Shown here: piece by piece, positions 45,907 through 52,950 of the stretch
Numbering within the stretch: position 1 is the first letter of the stretch
Layout: every line of letters starts with the position of its first letter
NCBI GenBank assembly: GCA_947383145.1
Contig: CANDCH010000014.1
Coordinates: forward strand, 1-52,950
Direction of reading: 5' to 3'
Length of the DNA: 52,950 nt
Source: an uncultured bacterium
GTDB taxonomy: Bacteria > Bacillota > Clostridia > Oscillospirales > Oscillospiraceae
The notes under the pieces: model-generated
Told to the model about the DNA's origin: nothing
The model's database searches: none
The model's input: the letters and a program-made list of their open reading frames with translations, nothing else
Position numbers and translations under genes: made by a program

Positions 45907-47558
45907 ATTCGGAAGAACTGTTTGACGCCATCACACAGGTGCGGGACGGACTGGTGGACGAGGCCGCCCAGGCCAAGCCCGCCAAACAGAGCATACATTG
46001 GCTGAAAACCGGCGCCATCGCCGCCGCCTTCACCGCCGTGATCGGCCTGGGGGCGGGGGCGCTCACCGGGGCCATTCCCCTGCTGCCCGTGGGCCTCGGC
46101 CCCGGCGGAAACGCGGCGGGCTCGGGCCACGACGGGGGAAGCAGCTTCATGCGTTACACCGGGCCGGTTCTGCCCATGACCGCCCTGGAGGGCGGCGCGG
46201 GCCTGACGGCGGAGCGGGCGCTGACCTACGACTTCTCCCCCTGGACGCCGGCGTGGCGCTCCAACCAGGAGCTGGCGGAGGAGGAGGTCCGGCTGGGCGC
46301 GGCGGACTACCAGGAGGCGCTGGAGTCGTATAACGAGTGCTACGAGGAGGGGGGCCGCTACCAATACTCCCTGGACCTGCTGGTGACCGACTCCTACACC
46401 CTGACCAACCCCACCGATGGGGACAAAACCGCCGTCCTGCTCTATCCCTTCGTGAGCAGCTTTGGAAACCTGCCCGATTACCGGCCCGCCCTCACGGCGG
46501 ACGGGGCGGCGCTGGACACGGCCCTCCACGCCGGGACGTACTCCGGCGGATTTCAGGGGGCCATCGGCGCGGATAACCAGGAGACGGGCTCCCTCAACCT
46601 GAAGGACTTCGACAGCTGGGAGGGCTACCGGGACCTGCTGGACGGCGGGGCCTATCAGGCCCAGGCCCTGGACGGCTTCCCCGATCTGTCCGGCATACCG
46701 GCGACGGTGTACAAGTTCACCAGCGCCTGGGGGCCGGAGCGGGAGAGCGGCGTAACCAACCCCTCCATCCACGCCGCCTTCTCTCTAGACTATGACAAAA
46801 CCACCGTGCTGGTTTATGGCTTCAACGGCGGCTGCTTCGATTCGGAGACGGGGACCATGGACCGCAGCTACTCCATCCTTGAGCCCGGCTGGGCGGACTG
46901 TGACGAGCCCCGCTATCTGATCGCGCTGGGCGAGCCGGTGCAAGACTGGCGGGTTTTCGCCACCACCAGCGGCGCGCCCGAGGCGAAGGAGGACCTGGAA
47001 TTCGGCACGCAGGCCGGGGTGACGGTGGAGCGGTACGACACCGACCTGGACAGCGCCCTGCGCGCGGCGGCGGAGCTGATGTACGGCGCGCAGGAATCCC
47101 AAGGGAACCCGCAGGATTTCGAGCTGTATTTCGGCCTGATGAAGCTGGATATGACGGCTTGCGGCCCGCTGTCCGGCTCCCCCGCGGAGCGCTACAGCGG
47201 CGGGGATCTGGAATCGGCGGACTTCGACTACGCAGACCGGGTGTTCTACCTGGAGGTCCAGGTCACCATCCCCGCCGGGGGCAGCGTCGCCGTGGAGGCC
47301 CGCTTCCGCAAGGCCCCCAGCTACGACTACTACTGCGCCCACACGGACAACCAGGGGATATACGGTTACGACATGGCGGTAAAGGCGGGCACGCAGCTGG
47401 ACTTCACCGCCATGTCCGCCCGGGCGGTGAACACGGAGCGGGCGGCGATTGTCCGGCAGAACTACGGCTTCGACTGGGAGAACGGGGTGGATTCCGTGGT
47501 TCTGGACCCGGCGGAGGAGCACTACTATCTGGAGGTCCGCCGGATCGAGGCGGATTGA
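45903..47558 (+). CDS. Likely anti-sigma factor with large extracellular domain
   Basis: A 551-residue protein, translationally coupled to the ECF sigma gene. A short cytoplasmic part (residues 1-~32, MNSEELFDAITQVRDGLVDE at its start) is followed by one membrane helix (~34-56, IAAAFTAVIGLGAGALTGAI). The remaining ~490 residues are outside and include Tyr/Asp-rich beta-like stretches and several Cys; no enzyme motif was found. By position and topology it should hold the sigma factor until an outside signal releases it. The cytoplasmic part lacks a visible HxxxCxxC zinc motif. No domain name is given with confidence. Confidence 0.7.
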   Translation: MNSEELFDAITQVRDGLVDEAAQAKPAKQSIHWLKTGAIAAAFTAVIGLGAGALTGAIPLLPVGLGPGGNAAGSGHDGGSSFMRYTGPVLPMTALEGGAGLTAERALTYDFSPWTPAWRSNQELAEEEVRLGAADYQEALESYNECYEEGGRYQYSLDLLVTDSYTLTNPTDGDKTAVLLYPFVSSFGNLPDYRPALTADGAALDTALHAGTYSGGFQGAIGADNQETGSLNLKDFDSWEGYRDLLDGGAYQAQALDGFPDLSGIPATVYKFTSAWGPERESGVTNPSIHAAFSLDYDKTTVLVYGFNGGCFDSETGTMDRSYSILEPGWADCDEPRYLIALGEPVQDWRVFATTSGAPEAKEDLEFGTQAGVTVERYDTDLDSALRAAAELMYGAQESQGNPQDFELYFGLMKLDMTACGPLSGSPAERYSGGDLESADFDYADRVFYLEVQVTIPAGGSVAVEARFRKAPSYDYYCAHTDNQGIYGYDMAVKAGTQLDFTAMSARAVNTERAAIVRQNYGFDWENGVDSVVLDPAEEHYYLEVRRIEAD

Positions 47559-47570
47559 CCCGCAAAAGCG

Positions 47571-47605
47571 CCCGGCCCGCGGAACGCGGGCCGGGTTCCT
47601 TTTTC
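47571..47605 (+). terminator. Terminator of the sigma/anti-sigma operon
   Basis: A 10-bp stem CCCGGCCCGC/GCGGGCCGGG (47571-47580 with 47586-47595) with a GGAAC loop is followed by TTCCTTTTTC. Confidence 0.9.
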
Positions 47606-47621
47606 TTCCACAAATCCACCC

Positions 47622-47650
47622 TTGATATCCGCCTCCGCTTCCCATATAAT
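47622..47650 (+). promoter_or_regulatory. Promoter of the aldo/keto reductase gene
   Basis: -35 TTGATA (47622-47627), a 17-bp spacer, -10 TATAAT (47645-47650), 33 bp before the ATG at 47683. Confidence 0.85.
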
Positions 47651-47682
47651 GTGGAAAAGGGCCAAAAAAGGAGGATACCGCC

Positions 47683-48873
47683 ATGCTCACCAACATGTTC
47701 CAGGACAAGGAGCTCTCCCGGCTGGGGTTCGGAGCCATGCGCCTGCCCCTGCTCCCAGGACAGACCGACCCCGCCGCCATCGACCAGGACCAGGTGGACC
47801 AGATGACCGACTACGCCCTGGCCCACGGCGTCAACTATTTCGACACCGCCTATCCCTACCACGGCGGGCAGTCGGAGCGGGCGGTGGGCCGGTCCCTGGC
47901 CCGCTATCCCAGGGAGCGCTGGTATCTGGCGGACAAGTACCCCGGCCACCAGCTGGCCGAGCGGTACGACCCCGCCGCCATTTTTGAGCGGCAGCTGGAC
48001 AAGTGCGGCGTGGATTATTTCGACTTCTACCTGCTGCACAATGTGTACGAAAATTCAATTCAGGTATACATGGACCCCCGTTGGGGCATCCTGGACTATT
48101 TCATGGAGCAGAAGCGGCTGGGCCGCATCAGGCACTTGGGCTTTTCCTGCCACGGCGGGCTGGACACGCTGACCGCCTTTTTGGACTACTGCGGGGACAG
48201 GATGGAGTTCTGCCAGCTCCAGCTGAACTATCTGGACTGGACCCTCCAACAGGGGCGGGAGAAGTACGAGCTGCTCACCGGCCGGGGCATCCCCGTCTGG
48301 GTGATGGAGCCCATCCGGGGCGGAAAGCTGGCCGATCTGCCCCAGGCGCAGGGGGACATCCTGGACCGGCTCCGGCCCGGGGACAGCGCCGCGTCCTGGG
48401 CCCTGCGGTTCCTCCAGGGCCTGCCCAACGTGAAGATGATCCTCAGCGGGATGTCCAATCTGGAGCAAATGGCGGACAACGTGAACACCTTCACCCAGGA
48501 CCGGCCGCTGTCGGAGGAGGAGCGCGCCGCCCTGCTGTCGCTGGCGGAGGGCATGAAGTCCGCCGTCCCCTGCACCGGCTGCCGCTACTGCTGCGACGGC
48601 TGCCCCCTGGGGCTGGACATACCCGCCATGATGGCCGCGTGCAGCGAGGCCCGGTACGCCCTGAGCTCCAACCTCCGGATGCGCTTCGACGCCCTGCCCG
48701 AGGACAAGCGCCCCGCCGCCTGCGTGGCCTGCGGCCAGTGCGCCCGGGCCTGCCCCCAGGGCATCGACGTTCCGGGGGCCATCCGGGAGCTGGCGCAGGC
48801 CTTGGAAAAGATCCCGGACTGGGCCCAGGTGTGCCGGGAGCGGGAGGAGGCCGCCCGGCGGGACCTGGGCTGA
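47683..48873 (+). CDS. Aldo/keto reductase with C-terminal [4Fe-4S] ferredoxin domain
   Basis: A 396-residue protein. Residues ~10-290 are an aldo/keto reductase barrel: LGFGAMRLPL at the start, FDTAYPYHGGQSE (catalytic Asp and Tyr) and DKYPGHQL, which places the active-site Lys, then HLGFSCHGG. The C-terminal ~90 residues hold CTGCRYCCDGCP and CVACGQCARACP, Fe-S clusters as in the clostridial 'putative oxidoreductase' group. The substrate is not known. ATG 47683 follows AAAGGAGG. A promoter is directly upstream and the gene is monocistronic, ahead of ppk. Confidence 0.92.
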   Translation: MLTNMFQDKELSRLGFGAMRLPLLPGQTDPAAIDQDQVDQMTDYALAHGVNYFDTAYPYHGGQSERAVGRSLARYPRERWYLADKYPGHQLAERYDPAAIFERQLDKCGVDYFDFYLLHNVYENSIQVYMDPRWGILDYFMEQKRLGRIRHLGFSCHGGLDTLTAFLDYCGDRMEFCQLQLNYLDWTLQQGREKYELLTGRGIPVWVMEPIRGGKLADLPQAQGDILDRLRPGDSAASWALRFLQGLPNVKMILSGMSNLEQMADNVNTFTQDRPLSEEERAALLSLAEGMKSAVPCTGCRYCCDGCPLGLDIPAMMAACSEARYALSSNLRMRFDALPEDKRPAACVACGQCARACPQGIDVPGAIRELAQALEKIPDWAQVCREREEAARRDLG

Positions 48874-48903
48874 CGGCCCGCCGGAAAAAGTCCCCAAAAG
48901 GGC

Positions 48904-48932
48904 TTGCGCCCGGCGGAAAAGGATGATACATT
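48904..48932 (+). promoter_or_regulatory. Promoter of ppk
   Basis: -35 TTGCGC (48904-48909), a 17-bp spacer, -10 TACATT (48927-48932), 28 bp before the ATG at 48961. The -10 is weak. Confidence 0.55.
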
Positions 48933-48960
48933 TATGGGGTGGAAGGAGACGTGATCGACC

Positions 48961-51216
48961 ATGAAAGACCAGTCCGGCAACCCTCCCGCGCCCAGCGCCA
49001 ATCCCTGCTATGTCAACCGGGAGCTGTCCTGGCTCCAGTTCAACCAGCGGGTGCTGGAGGAGGCGGAGGACCCCGCCAACCCCCTGTGCGAGCGAATGAA
49101 CTTCGCCGCCATTTTCCAGAGCAACCTGGACGAATTCTATATGGTCCGGGTGGGAATGCTGCTGGACACCGCCCATCTCAGCGTCACGGACGACAAGACC
49201 GGCATGACCTCCGGCCAGCAAACCGCCGCCGTGCTGGACAAAACCAGGGCGCTGCTGGCGGACCGGGACCGCGTCTGCAGAGACCTGCTGCGGGAGCTGG
49301 CCGGCCAGGGAGTGGAGCTGTGCCGCTTCAGCGGCCTTCAGGACAAAACCCAGTCCTTCCTGGATAAATATTTTACCTCCAACGTGCTGCCCCTGCTGTC
49401 CCCCCAGATCATCGGGCGCAAGCAGCCCTTCCCCTTCCTGCGCAACAAATCCATTTACGCCGTGGCCATGCTGAAAACCAAGAGCGGCGGCGAGCGCATG
49501 GGCATCGTCCCCTGCGGGGAGGGCGTGCTCAGCCGCCTGGTCCCCCTGCCCGGGGAGGGCCAGCGCTTTATCCTGGTGGAGGAGCTCATCGCCAGCTTCC
49601 TGCCCAAGATCTTCGCCCACTACAGGGTGGAGGGCACGGTGCTCATCCGCCTGGTGCGCAGCGCCGACATTCATATGGACGACGCGCCCTCCGAGATGGG
49701 CGACATGCTGGCGGAGGAGTACCGCAAGAGCATGGAGAAGATGATCCGGCAGCGCAAGCGCCTGCGCCCGGTGAAGCTGGAATACCACGGCAAGCTCACC
49801 GACACCGTGCGGGACGGCCTTTGCTCCTGCCTGGGGCTGTCCAAAAAGCACCTCTTCGCCAGCGGGGCCCCCCTGGACCTGACCTTCATGGGCTACCTGC
49901 GGGACCTGCTCCGGGACCGGGCCGAGCTGTTCTATCCCCGCCGGGTGCCCCAGAACTCCCCCAATGTGGACCCGCTGGCCCCCATGACGGACCAGATCCG
50001 GCGGCGGGACCTGATGCTCACCTACCCCTACGAGAGCGTGCGGCCCCTGCTGCGGCTGCTCCAGGAGGCGGGCCAGGACCCGGATGTGGTGTCCATCAAA
50101 ATGACCCTCTACCGGGTGGCCCACAACAGCAAAATTGTGGAGGCCCTGGTGGACGCCGCCGAAAACGGCAAAGAGGTGGTGGCCCTGGTGGAGCTCCGCG
50201 CCCGGTTCGACGAGGAGAACAACATCGGCTGGTCCCGGGTGCTGGAGCGGGCGGGATGCCGGGTGATCTACGGACTGGACGGGCTGAAGGTCCACTCCAA
50301 GCTGCTGCTCATCACCCGGAGGCGCCAGGGCCAGGTGGAGTATATCACCCAGGTGGGCACCGGCAACTATAACGAGGACACCGTGCGGCTGTACACCGAC
50401 TACGCCCTCATGACCGCCGACCCGGCCATCGGCGCGGACGCCGCCCAGGTGTTCAACTGCCTGGCCATGGGCGAGGCGGTGGAGGAGAGCCAAAGCCTGA
50501 TGGTGGCCCCGGTGTGCCTGAGGAACAAGGTGCTGGCCCTCATCTGCCGGGAGATCGAGCAGGCCAGGGCGGGCCGGCCCGCCTACCTGGGCTTCAAGCT
50601 CAACGGGCTCACCGACAAGGTGCTCATCGACAAGCTCATCGAGGCGTCCCAGGCAGGGGTAAGCGTCGATCTGCTGGTGCGGGGCATCTGCTGCCTCACC
50701 GGCGGCGTCCCCGGCTTCACGGACAACATCCGCGTGTCCAGCATCGTGGGCCGCTATCTGGAGCACGCCCGGGTCTATCTCTTCGGCGACGGAGAGCGGC
50801 GGGAGGTCTATATCTCCTCCGCCGACTTCATGACCCGCAACACCACCCGCCGGGTGGAGGTGGCCGTTCCCGTCCGCGACCCGGACCTGCGCGCCCACCT
50901 GGAGCAGATGTTCCAGGACCAGCTGCGGGACACCGCCAAGCGCCGGGTCCAACAGCCGGACGGCCGGTACGCCCGCCTGTCCGGCGGGTCCCCCTTCAAC
51001 TCCCAGGAGCATTTCTGTGAACAGGCGTATTCCGGCGCCTGGGCCCTGCCGGGGGCCTCCAAGACGGCGAAGGCGCCCGCCCCGGCGGGCCCGAAAAAGC
51101 GCCCCGCGCCCCAGCCCGCCAGGTCCGGCCCGCCCCCCCGGAAGCAGCCCGCCATCAGGGTTCAGGCCCGCCGCGCCGGATTGCTGGACCGGCTGCTGGG
51201 ACGGGATAAGCCCTAG
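48961..51216 (+). CDS. ppk1: Polyphosphate kinase 1
   Basis: A 751-residue protein. It opens with YVNRELSWLQFNQRVLEEA (the N domain). The catalytic domains have VSIKMTLYRVAHNSKIVEAL, the phospho-histidine motif LKVHSKLLLI (~residue 440), GTGNYNEDTVRLYTDY and later SSADFMTRNTTRRVEVAVPV. PPK1 makes polyphosphate from ATP at the membrane-cytoplasm face. The last ~65 residues are a Pro/Ala/Arg-rich tail (PAPAGPKKRPAPQPARSG) not found in typical PPK1. A GGAAGGAG box precedes the ATG. The Na/Pi cotransporter upstream may supply the phosphate. Confidence 0.95.
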   Translation: MKDQSGNPPAPSANPCYVNRELSWLQFNQRVLEEAEDPANPLCERMNFAAIFQSNLDEFYMVRVGMLLDTAHLSVTDDKTGMTSGQQTAAVLDKTRALLADRDRVCRDLLRELAGQGVELCRFSGLQDKTQSFLDKYFTSNVLPLLSPQIIGRKQPFPFLRNKSIYAVAMLKTKSGGERMGIVPCGEGVLSRLVPLPGEGQRFILVEELIASFLPKIFAHYRVEGTVLIRLVRSADIHMDDAPSEMGDMLAEEYRKSMEKMIRQRKRLRPVKLEYHGKLTDTVRDGLCSCLGLSKKHLFASGAPLDLTFMGYLRDLLRDRAELFYPRRVPQNSPNVDPLAPMTDQIRRRDLMLTYPYESVRPLLRLLQEAGQDPDVVSIKMTLYRVAHNSKIVEALVDAAENGKEVVALVELRARFDEENNIGWSRVLERAGCRVIYGLDGLKVHSKLLLITRRRQGQVEYITQVGTGNYNEDTVRLYTDYALMTADPAIGADAAQVFNCLAMGEAVEESQSLMVAPVCLRNKVLALICREIEQARAGRPAYLGFKLNGLTDKVLIDKLIEASQAGVSVDLLVRGICCLTGGVPGFTDNIRVSSIVGRYLEHARVYLFGDGERREVYISSADFMTRNTTRRVEVAVPVRDPDLRAHLEQMFQDQLRDTAKRRVQQPDGRYARLSGGSPFNSQEHFCEQAYSGAWALPGASKTAKAPAPAGPKKRPAPQPARSGPPPRKQPAIRVQARRAGLLDRLLGRDKP

Positions 51217-51267
51217 TTTTTTCAGCCGGAACGGCTTAAATTATATGGTTGGAAAGGAAGCGTCATC

Positions 51268-52353
51268 ATGAAACGAATCGGTATGCTCACCAGCGGCGGA
51301 GACTGTCAGGCCCTCAACGCCACCATGCGCGGCGTGGCCAAGGGCCTCTACAACATCTACGGCAATCAGGTGGAGATTTTCGGCTTCATCGACGGCTACA
51401 AGGGCCTGATGTACGAGGACTACAAAAAGCTCACCCCCATCGACTTCACCGGCCTGCTCACCCGGGGCGGAACCTTCCTGGGCTCCAGCCGCCAACCCTT
51501 CAAGCTGATGCGGGAGCCGGACGAAAACGGCCTGGACAAGGTGGAGGCCATGAAGTACACCTACCGCCGCCTGCGGCTGGACTGCCTGGTGGTGCTGGGA
51601 GGCAACGGCAGCCAGAAGACCGCCAACCTGCTCAGCGAGGAGGGGCTGAACGTCATCGGCCTGCCCAAGACCATCGACAACGACCTGTGGGGCACCGACA
51701 CCACCTTCGGCTTCCAGTCCGCCATCGGCCTGGCCACCGACGTGATCGACTGCATCCACACCACCGCCGCCTCCCACAACCGGGTGTTCATGGTGGAGAT
51801 CATGGGCCACAAGGCGGGCTGGCTGACGCTGAACGCGGGCATGGCCGGCGGCGCGGACATCATCCTCATCCCCGAAATCCCCTACAACATCGACTCCGTG
51901 GTGGCCAAGATCAACCAGCGGGCCAACGCCGGCCACGGCTTCACCATCCTGGCGGTGGCCGAGGGGGCCATGTCCAGGAAGGAGGCCGAAATGCCCAAGA
52001 AGGAGTACAAAAAGCACATGGCGGAGCTGCTGGAGCAGTATCCCTCCGTGTCCTACGCCATCGCCGACAAGATTCTGAAAAAGACCGGCAAGGAGGTGCG
52101 GGTCACCGTACCCGGCCACATGCAGCGGGGCGGCACGCCCTGCGCCTATGACCGGGTGCTGTCCTCCCGGCTGGGGGCCACGGCGGCGCTGATGATCTCC
52201 CGGGACGAGTACGGAAGCATGGTGGCCATCCACGACCACGTCATCACCTCCGTCCCCCTGAAGGAGGTGGCGGGCAAGCTCAAGACCATCGACCCCAAGT
52301 CGGACATCATCACCGAGGCCCGCCTGCTGGGCATCAGCTTCGGCGACGACTGA
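51268..52353 (+). CDS. pfkA: 6-phosphofructokinase family protein (atypical GGNGS/PKTIDND active site)
   Basis: A 361-residue protein of the PFK-A superfamily. It begins KRIGMLTSGGDCQALNATMR (nucleotide-binding loop). The active-site motifs are GGNGSQKT (111-118) and LPKTIDNDLWGTD (132-144). Bacterial ATP-PFKs have GGDGS and PGTIDND; pyrophosphate-dependent ones have GGDD and PKTIDND. Here Gly114 favours ATP, while Lys134 points toward the PPi or mixed clade, and Asn113 is unusual. It phosphorylates fructose 6-phosphate in glycolysis; the phosphoryl donor is open. It is followed by a strong terminator (52385-52416) and preceded by GGAAAGGAAGC. Confidence 0.9.
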   Translation: MKRIGMLTSGGDCQALNATMRGVAKGLYNIYGNQVEIFGFIDGYKGLMYEDYKKLTPIDFTGLLTRGGTFLGSSRQPFKLMREPDENGLDKVEAMKYTYRRLRLDCLVVLGGNGSQKTANLLSEEGLNVIGLPKTIDNDLWGTDTTFGFQSAIGLATDVIDCIHTTAASHNRVFMVEIMGHKAGWLTLNAGMAGGADIILIPEIPYNIDSVVAKINQRANAGHGFTILAVAEGAMSRKEAEMPKKEYKKHMAELLEQYPSVSYAIADKILKKTGKEVRVTVPGHMQRGGTPCAYDRVLSSRLGATAALMISRDEYGSMVAIHDHVITSVPLKEVAGKLKTIDPKSDIITEARLLGISFGDD

Positions 52354-52384
52354 GCCGCTTCCGCCGCGCAAAAATGCAAGGAGA

Positions 52385-52416
52385 GGCCCCGGAGCACAGC
52401 GCTCCGGGGCCCTTTT
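52385..52416 (+). terminator. Terminator of pfkA
   Basis: An 11-bp stem GGCCCCGGAGC/GCTCCGGGGCC (52385-52395 with 52401-52411), a 5-nt loop, then CTTTTG. It may also act on the convergent wall-protein gene. Confidence 0.85.
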
Positions 52417-52444
52417 GCTATGTTTTTGGGCTTGTCTGTCCGGC

Positions 52445-52950
52445 TCAGTCCTCATCGTCCCGCTTCTTGCCGCCGTTCAACACGGTCAGGCCGCCGGCGG
52501 ACAGGATGGCCGCGCCATACCACAGCACAGAGATGTCGCCGGTCTGGGGAACCTCGGCCAGGGGCACCTCGGGGTCCTCCAGTTCCATTTCCTCCCCGGG
52601 CTCCTCGGTCAGAGGCACCTCGGCATCAGGAAGCTCAATTTCACCCTCGGCCTCTCTGGGCTGGTTGTCCAGGGGGATTTCGGGTTCGTCCAGGGGAACT
52701 TCGGGTTCGTCGATGATCTGCTGGCTCTCAGACTCCTCGGGGGACTCGGTGGGCTCATCAGTAGGCTCATCGGTAGGCTCATCAGTGGGCTCATCGGTAG
52801 GCTCATCAGTAGGCTCATCAGTGGGCTCATCAGTGGGCTCATCGGTAGGCTCATCAGTGGGCTCATCGGTAGGCTCATCAGTGGGCTCATCAGTGGGCTC
52901 ATCAGTGGGCTCATCGGTAGGCTCATCAGTGGGCTCATCGGTAGGCTCAT
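52445..52950 (-). CDS. C-terminal part of a wall-anchored (TDEP)n repeat protein (5' end outside window)
   Basis: A minus-strand frame enters from the right edge and ends at TGA (52445-52447). It reads as a run of TDEP repeats (about 16 in view), then a TESPEESESQQIIDEP-type acidic linker with two VPLDEPEIPL-like units, and finally a sorting signal: VPQTGD, a hydrophobic stretch (ISVLWYGAAILSAGGLTVL) and a charged tail GGKKRDDED. This is a sortase substrate of the VPxTG kind found in gut Firmicutes. The repeats would make a rigid acidic stalk through the wall. The functional domain lies beyond the window. Confidence 0.85.
   Translation of the reverse strand, partial: EPTDEPTDEPTDEPTDEPTDEPTDEPTDEPTDEPTDEPTDEPTDEPTDEPTDEPTDEPTDEPTDEPTESPEESESQQIIDEPEVPLDEPEIPLDNQPREAEGEIELPDAEVPLTEEPGEEMELEDPEVPLAEVPQTGDISVLWYGAAILSAGGLTVLNGGKKRDDED
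52749..52950 (-). repeat. 12-bp tandem repeat encoding TDEP
   Basis: At least 16 tandem 12-bp units in view, GATGAGCC(T/C)AC(T/C) on the minus strand, varying only at synonymous third bases. It continues past the window edge and is prone to length change. Confidence 0.9.

Noticed and set aside
48055-51012. 985-codon open frame on the minus strand
   Set aside because: Antisense to the aldo/keto reductase and ppk1, both of which have clear family motifs.
52749-52950. CRISPR or minisatellite without coding role
   Set aside because: The 12-bp unit keeps the TDEP frame, with changes only at synonymous sites, and leads into a wall-sorting signal.
52609-52950. MSLPMSP-repeat protein on the minus strand
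   Set aside because: Out-of-frame reading of the TDEP repeats; the neighbouring frame ends in a sensible sorting signal.

Overview
The window looks like chromosomal DNA from a GC-rich, spore-forming Clostridia member, most likely an Oscillospiraceae-type gut bacterium. The signs are high G/C at third codon positions, an ispH-rpsA fusion in a cmk-plsC-ispH/rpsA cluster, sporulation or spore-surface genes (GerW/YtfJ family, a BclA-like Cys/Pro-repeat protein), a TnpW-type transposon protein, and surface proteins with a VPQTG-type sorting signal or an S-layer-like C-terminus. The GC richness opens very long antisense frames across many genes; these were discarded.

Layout. 1-0.9 kb: right end of a mobile element (TnpW family, tyrosine-recombinase remnant) next to a two-gene tRNA-Ser operon. 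1.2-9 kb: accessory region with a glycosyltransferase, a Cys/Pro-repeat spore-surface-like protein, a decayed gene, a NiaR-type NAD repressor, two XRE regulators and an ABC exporter. 8.8-29.6 kb: mostly core genes on the minus strand: GNAT, DUF362 ferredoxin, ispH-rpsA/plsC/cmk, an HI0933 flavoprotein and an RpiR regulator, scpA/scpB/DUF2953/ytfJ/dac/rluB, a second GNAT and a DUF3795 protein, and a spoU/dprA/topA/trmFO/plsX/acpP/rnc series. 29.7-32.5 kb: a secreted Cys/His-repeat surface protein whose ~550-nt leader holds three consecutive c-di-GMP-I riboswitch aptamers. 32.7-36.5 kb: hypB, a 931-residue Fe-S flavoprotein and hypA. 36.7-39.9 kb: a giant Sel1-repeat protein. 40-52.4 kb: a GH13 amylase-family enzyme, a Na/Pi cotransporter-PhoU fusion, a PAS protein with a receiver-GGDEF diguanylate cyclase, an ECF sigma/anti-sigma pair, an Fe-S aldo/keto reductase, polyphosphate kinase and phosphofructokinase. 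The right edge cuts a wall-anchored (TDEP)n protein.

How parts may work together. A diguanylate cyclase with a paired PAS protein lies about 11 kb from the triple c-di-GMP riboswitch, so a local c-di-GMP route to surface-protein control is plausible but unproven. PlsX, AcpP and PlsC supply membrane-lipid synthesis; ScpA and ScpB work with SMC; HypA and HypB imply a NiFe hydrogenase encoded elsewhere. Polyphosphate kinase and the Na/Pi cotransporter together suggest phosphate storage.

The most unusual items are the three-aptamer array, the three-repeat higher-order period in the Sel1 protein, a 139-bp tandem repeat between scpA and scpB that is stop-free in all three plus-strand frames, a near-perfect parS-like palindrome beside trmFO, and several small gene fragments at operon joints. 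All coordinates and motif calls were made by eye; no database search was possible.
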